Shown: positions 10,406 through 19,140 of the stretch, piece by piece | Numbering within the stretch: position 1 is the stretch's first letter | How the letters are laid out: each line of letters opens with the position of its first letter | Assembly: GCA_022376515.1 (NCBI GenBank) | Contig: WTXI01000049.1 | Span: 175,732 to 239,731 of the forward strand | Origin: Lactifluus volemus | Taxonomy: Eukaryota; Basidiomycota; Agaricomycetes; Russulales; Russulaceae | DNA: 64,000 nt | Direction of reading: 5' to 3' | The notes under the pieces: model-generated | Told to the model about the DNA's origin: nothing | Database searches by the model: none | The model's input: the letters and a program-made list of their open reading frames with translations, nothing else | Program-made: the position numbers and the translations under genes

Positions 10406-11254
10406 TTGCTATCCACGCGCGGTTGCTGACCCCCCACTGCTGTTCCCGACGCAGCGGTTACTGTCCCGACGCCGCCACCGCCTCGATGCGCTGTTCCGAC
10501 GCCGCCACTGTTCCCGACACCACCCATACCACGTTGCGCATGCCTGCGGCCTGCCCCGCCCCCACCGCCACAGCCCCTCTACCGCCCCACCCGCAAGTTT
10601 GGTACGGGTCCCGCACCTACGGGTACGGGTTGGGTCAGGGTCTGGAAATAGAGACCCTGACCCATACCCATGAGACCCTTACCCACCAAACCCCGGGGTT
10701 TACCCTACCCGTGTTGCACCCTACTCTCGGGTTCATATCATGTGAGGCAGGTAGTACGGGCTGGCGCACACAATGGTTGGAGTTACCATTCCCAAAGAGG
10801 ATAGATGGTGGCAGATGGATGAAGGATGATCTGTAAGTTCAACCGCAATGTGGGCGCAAGCGCACTTAGAGGGAAGGGGGTTCCTCGCCTCTATGGATGC
10901 TTGTGGGAGGTTGAACTAAGGTTTGTGCAAAATGAAGGGGGAGGAATTAGACAATCCTTCACCCTCAATTTCATACAAGGTTCAGGGTGTCTGTGAGCTT
11001 GTTTACAAGGTGTAAACAGGCGAACAGATGTTCTGATTGTGGTGCAAAGGTACCTTAACCAAAGGCACGAAGAGGGGATGCACAAGAAAAAGAGAGGGAG
11101 ATTGGGTGTCAAGCAACAAGCTGTGATTCTCGATGAAGCTGAAGCTGGGGCTTTAGCTCGTCTATAGGGCCCTATTTATGTGTACAGAGGGCCAGTCAAC
11201 TATCCTACAAAGGTCACAGTAAAGTAGCGTAGTCAAGACTATTGACTAAGGACC

Positions 11255-11353
11255 TGAGTCAGTTCTGATGACTCAAGAACTGACTCAGTGCATCTGACTC
11301 AAGATCTGAGTCAAGAACGCTGACTCAAGATTTGAGTCATGATCCCTGAGTCA
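11255..11353 (-). promoter_or_regulatory. Array of eight TGASTCA (Gcn4/AP-1-type) sites in LTR copy 1
   Basis: TGACTCA or TGAGTCA heptamers begin at 11255, 11269, 11281, 11295, 11307, 11321, 11333 and 11347. The steps are 14, 12, 14, 12, 14, 12 and 14. Every site is intact, in the same layout as the sister LTR. A TATA-like box (CATAAATA on the minus strand) lies at 11180-11173. bZIP binding is inferred from the motif. Confidence 0.8.
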
Positions 11354-11679
11354 GATACATGTCCAAAAAGGCGACACACAGCCCCTAGAAGTCAAACAGA
11401 GGGGACTGGCCAAGGAAAGGGATCCTAGGTCATAACACAAGGCAAAAAATAGACAGAAAACAGTAAGAAATGGGCCAGACGGCCCACATAACTGTAACAA
11501 CAAGACCATCACCAGCAACCTAACACCAGAATATGTTACGGTTATGCGGGCCGCCCGGCCCATTTCTTACTGTTTTCCGTCTGATTTTCGACTTGTGTTG
11601 TGACCTAGGATCCCTTTCCTTGGCCAGCCCCTTCTGTTCCGCTTCTAGGGGCTGTGCATCGCCGTTTTGGACGTGTATT

Positions 11680-11778
11680 TGACTCAGGGATCATGACTCA
11701 AATCTTGAGTCAGCGTTCTTGACTCAGATCTTGAGTCAGACGCACTGAGTCAGTTCTTGAGTCATCAGAACTGACTCA
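11680..11778 (+). promoter_or_regulatory. Array of eight TGASTCA bZIP sites in the solo LTR
   Basis: Perfect TGACTCA/TGAGTCA heptamers begin at 11680, 11694, 11706, 11720, 11732, 11746, 11758 and 11772. The steps alternate strictly 14 and 12 bases, a 26-base period. This is the core site of Gcn4/AP-1-type bZIP factors. It lies 75 bases upstream of the TATA-like box, where an LTR U3 enhancer would sit. Response to amino-acid or oxidative stress is inference. Confidence 0.82.
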
Positions 11779-11852
11779 GGTCCTTAGTCAATAGTCTTGA
11801 CTTCGCTACTGTACTGTGACCTTTGTAGGATAGTTGGCTGGCCCTCTGTACG

Positions 11853-11860
11853 CATAAATA
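11853..11860 (+). promoter_or_regulatory. TATA-like box of the LTR
   Basis: CATAAATA in a CG-flanked context, conserved in the inverted copy at 11173-11180, sits downstream of the bZIP-site array. It likely sets transcription start within the LTR. Confidence 0.6.
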
Positions 11861-12557
11861 GGGCCTTGTAGACGAGCTAAAGCCCCAGCTTCAGCTTCGT
11901 CTAGAATCGCAGTTCATTGTCTCCTGCTCACACTCGCATCGCATCTTCCCCTCTCTTCTTGTGAATCCCCTCTTCGTACCTTGATCTAGGTACTTCGCGC
12001 CACGATCAGACATCTGTGAACTTGTTCCATTTCCGTGCAACAAGTCCCCAGACGCCTGAACCCTAATACGAACGCGCTGTGAGAAGTAGTCCCCACTTCT
12101 CACCCCGCGTCCGCCCTCGAACCTTAGTTCAACCTCTCACGAGTGTCCTTGGAAGGCGAGCATCTCTTGCATTCCAATTACACTCGCGCCCGTGTTGCGG
12201 TTGAACCTACACATCGTCATTAACCCATCTGCCACCGTCTATCTCTTTTGGGAACGGTAACTCCGACCATCGCGTGCGCCGGCCCGCTAGTCCGTCTCGC
12301 GCGATACAGACACCCAGAGTTCGCACAGTCAAGTCTACTCCCTGCGGGACCTTGCCTGTGTGTGCTAGAATCGACTATTTGGTGTTGCTAGTCTTGTCCG
12401 ACTCGCCACAGCAAATAGCCAACCAGAACGACGCTCACTTCGAGCCACGGTCCCTGCGAACCGTGACAGAATATCAGTACCCAAAATGGAATGGAGTGGA
12501 ATAAGCTTACTGATTTCTTGAGTGGATACAATGGAGTATGATGTATGTTGTGAGAGA

Positions 12558-13163
12558 CTACTGTAATTGTACATTGTGAATAGCTACAGAAAGTGCATCC
12601 ACCCTCTGATCTATGTTGTCCAAGTGATCGTTGATATTTTGGAGCACATTATTTATGTTGCCCAAGTGATTGTTGACATCTTGGAGCACATTATTTATGT
12701 TGTCCAGGTTCTGGTTAATATTTTGAAGGGCATTAAGAAGGTCAACAGGTGTGAACACAGCCAAAGCATCTAAGAAGGGGAATCATCTAATGAAAGGAAA
12801 ACTTGAGACAGAAAGAACACTCACGAACTGTTTGAATTGCATGAAGACGCAATTCTGCAGTCTGAACAACTTCCCTGGTTACAAGAGGCTCATTCCCAGC
12901 CACTATAAGCTAGTGAGTAAGCAAAGGAGAGAGATTTGTGAAATCTTACCCTGTATTGCCTTCAACCAGTAGGCAACACCTTGGGCTTGGGTCAACTGAC
13001 CTGGATTGATTGGATCACCAGCATTGATCCTCAAGTCCAAGTTAAAGGTCCCAAGCACATTGGGAAGCTCAGGATGGACCTCACATATGCTTCTGATATT
13101 GTGTGTATAATGTTGAGCAAGAGCAGCCATGAGTGATCTATAGTTGCCACTGCCACCTGACAT
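12558..13163 (-). CDS. Small protein with helical heptad-like repeats (unknown function)
   Basis: Three exons, 13163-12950, 12902-12825 and 12769-12558, join with GT-AG introns. They give exactly 504 bases, 167 residues. The first 100 residues are mixed polar (SGGSGNYRSLMAALAQHY at the start). The last 70 are an Asn/Leu repeat in which NINNVLQDVNNHLG and NINNVLQNINDHLD recur, a clear coiled-coil or amphipathic-helix pattern. There is no signal peptide or membrane segment. I do not recognise the family. It lies 84 bases past the solo LTR duplication, so the LTR could affect its 3' side. The clean splice phases argue that it is a real gene. Confidence 0.7.
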
Positions 13164-13398
13164 TGTTTAATTGAACATGTGCCTTACACGTGATTTAGTC
13201 AGGTGTCTGAACCTTAGTTCCCCAACTGTACATCGATGACGTGCTATCAACCAAGCCCGTGATAGGGCACTTATAACTTAGGATTTACGGCCGCTGTTCT
13301 GTTTTGTCTCCAGGGACGTGTGACCTTTGGCTGGAGACCTGGGGCCATCATCGCCCTCATTAACGAGAGATAGGTCCCAAATTAACAAAAAAGTAGAC

Positions 13399-14137
13399 AT
13401 GACTTGCCACTCTTTTCTCATCGCTACCCTCGTCAGTCTCTCCCTTGTCCTCTTTTCTACGAGGTCATCAGTTTTGGCTTCCCCCTTGTCATCCTATCGG
13501 CCAGTGGTCGTCATGCAGACCCGGGTGGTACAACCTTACTTCCCAGATACCCCTCCATCATGCCCGATCTGTGCAGAAGGCTATCCAAGTATTAGCAGCT
13601 GTGCCCAAGCTGCGCCTGCCCTTGCCAATGCCTCCGCGGTGTGTGTGTGCCGCTCACGTTTCTCACCTTTTCCTCATCCCGTTGCTACCAAAAGGTCATT
13701 TTCAACCCGGGTGCGTTCATCGACGTGATCAAGTGCTCATGTACGGACTCCTTTCAATCCGCGTTTCCTCAGTGTGCCGATTGGTGAGCGCGTTCCCCCC
13801 CGCCCTACTAATACCTTTGTCTAAACTTTCAATTGCTCATTGCTGTCGTCGTACGAAAAGCTTTGAGAAGACGAACCAGACGGCCGTCCTGAACACGCCA
13901 AACCTGCCGTCACTGGTCAATAGCATACGTCAAGTGTGCGCCGTCGCGAGCACGCTCCTCGGCAACGTATCCAACACGGATGGCGAGACGACACCATCAG
14001 TGGCCAGTACACCTGTGGCGTCGAGCACGAGTAGCACCGCTTCAGCTAGAGATCTCCTTGACTCAACCCTGTTATGTGTCATCACAGGCATCGCAGCGCT
14101 GATCACCTTCCCCGGTGCTTCGTTGCAGTTGTGTTGA
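13399..14137 (+). CDS. Secreted Cys-containing protein, probably GPI-anchored
   Basis: Exons 13399-13638, 13695-13783 and 13861-14137 join to exactly 606 bases (201 residues). The second intron has a textbook CTACTAAT branch site. Residues 1 to about 27 are a signal peptide ending near SSVLA. The mature part has paired cysteines (CPIC, CSC, CADC, VCAV), then a Ser/Thr-rich stalk. It ends in a hydrophobic tail (LLCVITGIAALITFPGAS) of the kind cut for a GPI anchor. This layout is common for fungal cell-surface proteins. I do not know the family, and a role at the cell wall or host interface is inference. Confidence 0.72.
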
Positions 14138-14973
14138 CGTTCCGATATGGGGGCCAGCTTTTGCAAGATTTGCACGGCCGAAATTGATTGATGATGGACT
14201 GTATCATTAACGACTCTATTGCCCCATGACATTCACGACTCATCACGACCTCAATGACTATCATGACTACGATCATTTATTATGGTAATGATCTACGGAC
14301 GTTTTGATTCAATACACTTCCCAGAAATGATCGGGAAACCAATTTATTTTAATGATATACCACTGGAACTTTTTTTGTGAAAAATATGCGTGGTAGGGCG
14401 AGAGCGAAACGAGATGCCTGGCAGACGAGGAGTAGCAGTGGGAGAGGCAAGAACGACGCCTCAAACCTGGATTATCTAGTCCATTCGCAGGGCGAATTAA
14501 GCTATGGAACGTAGTAACAAGGTGAGACGACGGGTATCGGATCAGGACAGCGTCCCTGACGCAGCTGCTGCCGCGAGCGCGCTCGATCTTAAGTGAGGTG
14601 CCGCCTGTGAAAATAACCAAGAAAAAAGGGTAAGATTTAAAGCACAAATTTAGTATCGTGAGTGATGATCGCATATTAGGGGTGGGTCGCACTCCGAGTC
14701 CGAGTCGGCGTGCCAGTGTCTGCCCCCGGTCTTCATCCCCGCAGCCCTCCAACATCTCTTCACACCTCTCTATCACATCGCAGTACTTTTTATCTTTAGC
14801 AGGATGGTGCCTTCTTTGAAGATGATCAGAAACGAAGCCGGTTCGGGATCCAACACAGCGGACCTCAGAGACAAGTAGATGTGCAACATCAACCATGCAG
14901 ACGTGGGATTTGATCAGTATATAATTACAAAACAATGTTCCGTCTCGTTAGCGCCATATTCCATTCGCAGATC
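14138..14973. other. Intergenic stretch, no supported gene
   Basis: About 835 bases lie between the secreted protein gene and the end of the mannitol-1-phosphate dehydrogenase gene. A 208-codon minus-strand frame (14935-14309) crosses it, but it has no recognisable domain and an untypical composition. I see no RNA gene or repeat. Confidence 0.5.
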
Positions 14974-16167
14974 CTACTTCATCTGAGCCTTGAGTTCCTT
15001 GTAAGCTGCGACAATCTTGCTGTGTTCTTCACTGCCCTCCTCGAATCCGGTGTGCGCGGCGACGACGTGTCCGATGCCAAACTTATCGACCTCCCCTATC
15101 AGCTCAACGCTCTGGGGGTCATCCTTCACATCAAACAAGAACGCAGCTGCGATACCGCGCGCGAGATGATCGACAAGAAGCCCATATTCTCTCGCCATCA
15201 CCATTGGTCCAAGGAGGCGATCACCTTTCGCCAACTTGCGCAGAGGCTGACGGCCCACCCGAACAACGTCATCATGCAGCTTCGGGTTAGCTATGCGAGC
15301 GAGAACCCGCTCTACGTATCGCTCGTGCGCTTCGGCATCAAATCCGTGTTTCGATACTAGCGCAGCACCACTTTCCCTGAGCGCGCCACGGACATCCTTA
15401 AAGACGGCCTCGTTGGCCAGTGCCTGGTCAACCCGGGACAGCCCGTGTACAAAGCCAAGATAGGCCACGATCGCATGCCCGCAATTGAGTGTAAAGAGCT
15501 TGCGTTCGATATACGCTCGAAGCGAGTCCGTGAGCGCCATCCCATGTATGGGAGGGTCGATCTGGGCGCGTAGCCCAGTCCTGTCGACGATCCATTCCGA
15601 AAATTCCTCGACGCCAACGTCAAGAGGGTTCTCGTTGTGTGAATTTGACGTGTCCGGTATGATCCGGTCGACGGAGCAGTTGGCGAAGCCAATGTTTATT
15701 GCTAGCCAGGCATTCTCCTCATCCGAGAGGTGGCTTCGGACGTACTTTCCCAGGGTTTCCGTCTGATCGACCATGTTCTCGCAAGCGATAACATTGAGTG
15801 GGCACGCATTCGCTGCGCACCGCTCTCTGATACCCATTGCGATGATAGGAGCGATCTTTTCGAGGACCTGAGGGCCGACAGCAGTTGTAATCAGTCGTGT
15901 GTGGGGATTCGCGATGATGTGCAGGACACTGCCCGCCTGCGAAGATGCGGCAGAAAAAGAGTGGACTTCTTCTGTCCGTTCTGTCTTGTCGAGGACATGG
16001 ACCTCGTACGAATCATGTGTGTTCAGCTCATTGATGAGCTTCTTGTTGATATCGGCAAAAAAGACAAAGTATCCTGATTCAATGAGGAGAGCGCCAATGA
16101 AACCCCGCCCAATATTTCCCGCGCCAAAATGGAGAGCCTGAGGCTGATTTGGTTGCGGCTCATGCAT
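14974..16167 (-). CDS. Mannitol-1-phosphate 5-dehydrogenase
   Basis: A single uninterrupted frame encodes 397 residues, the usual length for fungal M1PDH. It interconverts mannitol 1-phosphate and fructose 6-phosphate with NAD(H) in the cytosol, a step of the fungal mannitol cycle used for carbon storage and stress tolerance. The N-terminus holds the Rossmann dinucleotide loop (HFGAGNIGRGFIG, residues 13-25). CENMVDQTE follows near residue 129. The long-chain polyol dehydrogenase catalytic set is present as KLFTLNCGH, with Lys223, Asn228 and His231. The ATG at 16167 is followed directly by the conserved N-terminus. It is the only clearly intron-free conserved gene here and it has no frameshift. 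It is divergent from the DNAJC3-like gene, with about 200 bases of shared promoter. Confidence 0.95.
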   Translation of the reverse strand: MHEPQPNQPQALHFGAGNIGRGFIGALLIESGYFVFFADINKKLINELNTHDSYEVHVLDKTERTEEVHSFSAASSQAGSVLHIIANPHTRLITTAVGPQVLEKIAPIIAMGIRERCAANACPLNVIACENMVDQTETLGKYVRSHLSDEENAWLAINIGFANCSVDRIIPDTSNSHNENPLDVGVEEFSEWIVDRTGLRAQIDPPIHGMALTDSLRAYIERKLFTLNCGHAIVAYLGFVHGLSRVDQALANEAVFKDVRGALRESGAALVSKHGFDAEAHERYVERVLARIANPKLHDDVVRVGRQPLRKLAKGDRLLGPMVMAREYGLLVDHLARGIAAAFLFDVKDDPQSVELIGEVDKFGIGHVVAAHTGFEEGSEEHSKIVAAYKELKAQMK

Positions 16168-16368
16168 GCTGGGTGGGGAGTGCTAGAGCGTCGTTTCTCG
16201 CTGGCAATCGATCTTACTCATTGTTTCGATTTTTGACAAATGTAAGAAAAATAACATACGCGGGAAAATATAACCTAATATGGCTACAAGAAGTCAACGT
16301 GTCCGACGAAAAGTTGAACATTGAACGTTGAACACACTTAGCTTAATACCCTTTTCCTCTTGCCACTT

Positions 16369-18214
16369 ATGCCCCCACCATTACTCTTTTATGGACTCTC
16401 CGTACTACTCACGGCCTTATCAGTACTCGCAAATGCAAATGCTGGGTCGTCATTATACCCTCCAGGTCTTCAACCACTCATTAACCGGGCCAATGCATTA
16501 TTATCTGCTGGCACATTCCACGATGCTGCAAAGACTTACTCAGAGGCAATAGGTACGTAGCACTAGACAACTGTATACCCCAACTTTCGGAGGTGCCACC
16601 TGCTTATTGTCTAACTATAACCTTCACACTCCGTTTCGTTCCACAGAACAATCCCCAGTGGATCCCACTCTTTATTATAAACGCGCTACGGCATATTTCT
16701 CTCTCGGAAGACACGCAAATGCGCTCTCAGACTTTGATCAAGTTCTGACTCTGACGTCGGACTCCTTTGACAAGGCGCATTTGATGAAAGCGAAAATTCA
16801 TGCCAAAGAGGGTCGATGGGCGGATGCCCGAGATGCCCTGAAGCACTATCAGGCGAAGGGCGACCCTGTCGCACGCGAACTTTTGCTTGACATAGCGGAC
16901 GCGGAGGCGGCAGCGCGCAAGGCAGTTCAAGCTCAGAAGGCTAAGCTTTGGACGGCTTGCGAAGAGAGTGCGACTCAGGGTCTCCGAGTTGCTTCACATT
17001 CCGTCGCTTTGAGGCAACAGAGGGCGAATTGCGCACTTGCCGCAGGAGATTTTGAAGAGGCAGTGGGAGACTTGAGGTTTGCATTCGATCTCTTTACTTT
17101 GGACGCGTGTTGACCGTATCACAGCCGTCTCACCCAGATAACCTCTCCGTCAACAGACGCATATATGAACATTTTCCGTATATCATACTTTTATATGGGT
17201 TCTTCCGCGTCAAACACTGCGACGACGAGCCTTAAGCAGTGTTTGCATTACGACCCTGACTCTAAACCATGTCTCTCGGCCCATCGCTTAGTCAAGTCCC
17301 TTGACAAACAGTTTAAGAAACTCGACGAGCTGATGGCTGCAGAGGATTGGCGCGGAATCATTACGTTCATACTTGGTTCTGCGCCTAAAGACGCCACCCT
17401 CAGTGCTCCAGGTAGTGGTTTTTTGGCCACATTCGAAGGTGCCGTCGGTCCAGATGCAGCACCCGTTGTAACCGTTGCTATCCCTCCTCCCAAGAAAGCG
17501 AGTCCAAGGAGAGCGGCCATCTTTCGCGCTCTGTGCCGTGCGCATGTCCAGCTTCGTCAGGCACGGGCAGGCGAGCCCTGGTGCGATGAGCTATTGCGGA
17601 TTGCGGGGAATGAGAAAGACATTGATGCGCTGTTGGGTAAAGGAGAGGCGCTTCTTGCGCGTGAAGAGTGGGAAGAAGCCGTACGTGCATTCGAGCGAGC
17701 ATGGGAGGCAAGTGGGGGTGGGAACCGTGAGGTATGGGCTCTCTTCTTATGAGGCCAAGGGTTGATCTCTGAGGACAAATCAGATTCACGCACGGCTGTC
17801 TAAGGCGCAACGCTTGTTGAAACAGTCAAGGCATAAAGATTATTACAAGGTGCTCGGTGTTGCACGTGATGCGGACGAAAAGACGATCAAGAAGGCATTG
17901 TACGTACTCGTACTCGTCTCACTTTAAGTGTTTGTCTCATTTACTTGTCCCGCAGTCGTAAGGCTGCACTCGCTGCACACCCAGATAAGGGTGGCAGTGA
18001 AGCTAAGATGGCGGTTGTGAATGAAGCGTACGAAGTGTTGTCTAACCCGGAGCTGCGGCACCGCTACGACAATGGCGATGACCCGAATGACCCCATGCAA
18101 GGCCAGGGTGGCCAGGGTGGTCCCTTCCCTGGTGGTGGGCATCCATTTGCACAGTTCTTCCAGCAAGCAGCAGGAAGCGGATTCAAATTCCATTTCGCTG
18201 GTGGCCGGGGTTGA
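16369..18214 (+). CDS. DNAJC3/p58IPK-like ER co-chaperone (TPR plus J domain)
   Basis: The protein begins with a hydrophobic signal sequence (MPPPLLFYGLSVLLTALSV...). A run of tetratricopeptide-like helices follows (for example DPTLYYKRATAYFSLGRHANA), and it ends in a J domain. The J domain is split by an intron: HKDYYKVLGVARDADEKTIK, then RKAALAAHPDKGG with the HPD motif. A short Gly/Phe tail follows. I place introns at about 16553-16646, 17070-17131, 17732-17785 and 17901-17955. The family acts in the ER lumen, binding misfolded clients through TPRs and passing them to Hsp70 through HPD. The translation start is the first ATG giving the signal peptide. No frameshift was needed. Confidence 0.9.
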
Positions 18215-18397
18215 GCCACACGACGCCGTTTACGATAGTGTCAGTGCTCGTTTTGCTGATTACTTACTGTATGTTTGGAGATGTACATTTATTTCACGTC
18301 CGAATGACCTGCAAAAGGACTGTATCTCAATGATTTGCAATCGACCTAATGTCGTTGGATGCAACGAGGTAAACACAAGGCTGTGAGTAGGTAATAA

Positions 18398-18950
18398 ATG
18401 CTGCGCCAACTCGCAAGTTCACCATCATCGTCTGTATCTTCGGTCAATCGATTCAAAGTGATGGCTATACGGACATATGGAAAAAGAATGGCACCATCAG
18501 AATCACCGCAGTAAGAATCGAAGCACCTTTCTTTGATTTGTTAGTTTATAGAGAGTAGGTGCTTTTTGTGTTTTGGGTTCGGGACGTCCATGAACCGGAT
18601 GCATGCCGAGCGAGTATCGGCCTTCATTTTTTTTTACGCATACAGTTTGTCCCGGTACAGCGTAATGATTTGTAGCCGCCCCCAGCCACCGAGATTATGG
18701 CCCAAAAAATGCGCAGCTGATTGCCGTTGGACGTTGGTTCTGATCCCGGATGGTCCTGATACCGCCTACTATGACCGCACTTCCTACGCTTCCCACCGCG
18801 GCGTTGCGGATGTGGATGTGTGTGTACAGTGTGACCGGTTCACCTGACAGGTACCGTTTTTGCAGGAAGTACAGAACAATCGAGAAAGGTTGAATGAGAA
18901 CCGGCCGCCGAGGGTCAGGGCTGTTGCTCCTAAGGTCGTGATCTATTGAA
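18398..18950 (+). CDS. Candidate small multi-exon gene (weak)
   Basis: A start (MLRQLASSPSSS, Arg/Ser-rich as in mitochondrial presequences) is followed by a GTAAG donor at about 18511. Near the end, an exon with TAYYDRTSYASHRGVAD can splice over about 50 bases to ENRPPRVRAVAPKVVIY, which stops at 18950. The middle exons cannot be joined with confidence and I recognise no family. It may be a small mitochondrial protein; that is only a guess from the N-terminus. Confidence 0.3.
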
Positions 18951-19140
18951 GTATGGTCTATGGCTTCTCACTGCTCGCTATACAGTGTAGTCCAGTATCG
19001 TTTGAGAAAGCACGTTGGCTGGCAGCGGGTCATGTCGATAAGAAAAATACAGAATCAGAGGAAGCCCTTCAGTGCCCTCAGGAGTCCCACAAAGGGAACC
19101 CGACGCATTTGCTGTCCTACATAGGGAAAAAATGTGGCCA

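Larger units (their letters stand above)
9345..10723. mobile_element. hAT-like non-autonomous DNA transposon with 8-bp target duplication
   Basis: The ends are TAGGGTACAAC on the left and GTTGCACCCTA on the right, an 11-bp inverted repeat with one mismatch. Both are flanked by the identical 8-mer CTCTCGGG (9337-9344 and 10724-10731). An 8-bp duplication with short inverted repeats is the hAT signature. Subterminal GGGTAYGGGT words occur at both ends. The interior is an unusual pyrimidine-rich composite with a tRNA-like block and two minisatellites, and no transposase is visible. It inserted into LTR copy 1, whose sequence resumes on both sides. Confidence 0.85.
5687..11499 (-). mobile_element. 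LTR copy 1, inverted, split by two later insertions
   Basis: Reading leftward from 11499 (TGTTACAGTTATG), this sequence matches the solo LTR at 11534-12468 in reverse. The match runs through 11499-10732, resumes at 9344-9306 after a 1.4 kb hAT-like insertion, and resumes again at 5812 down to about 5687 after a 3.5 kb Plavaka-like insertion. With insertions and one copy of each target duplication removed, the pieces sum to about 930 bases, against 935 in the intact copy. The left end (TGACAC) is less certain and no matching 5-bp duplication is seen. No LTR-element coding sequence is associated. Confidence 0.8.
11534..12468 (+). mobile_element. Solo LTR, 935 bp, GAATA target duplication
   Basis: It starts TGTTACGG and ends CCGTGACA, near-complementary TG...CA ends. 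It is flanked by GAATA at 11529-11533 and 12469-12473. It contains an eight-site TGASTCA array, a TATA-like box and a pyrimidine-rich downstream part. No second LTR in the same orientation or internal region is present, so it is a recombination product of a full element. The superfamily cannot be assigned without gag-pol. Its sister copy lies 34 bases away in the opposite orientation. Confidence 0.9.

Noticed and set aside
10039..10527. Gly/Thr/Arg-rich minus-strand frame in the hAT-like element
   Set aside because: It is the complement of GC-rich minisatellite DNA whose period is not a multiple of three.
14309..14935. 208-codon open frame on the minus strand
   Set aside because: No domain, odd composition with hydrophobic and Ser-rich stretches, and no splice or homology support; it looks like a chance frame.
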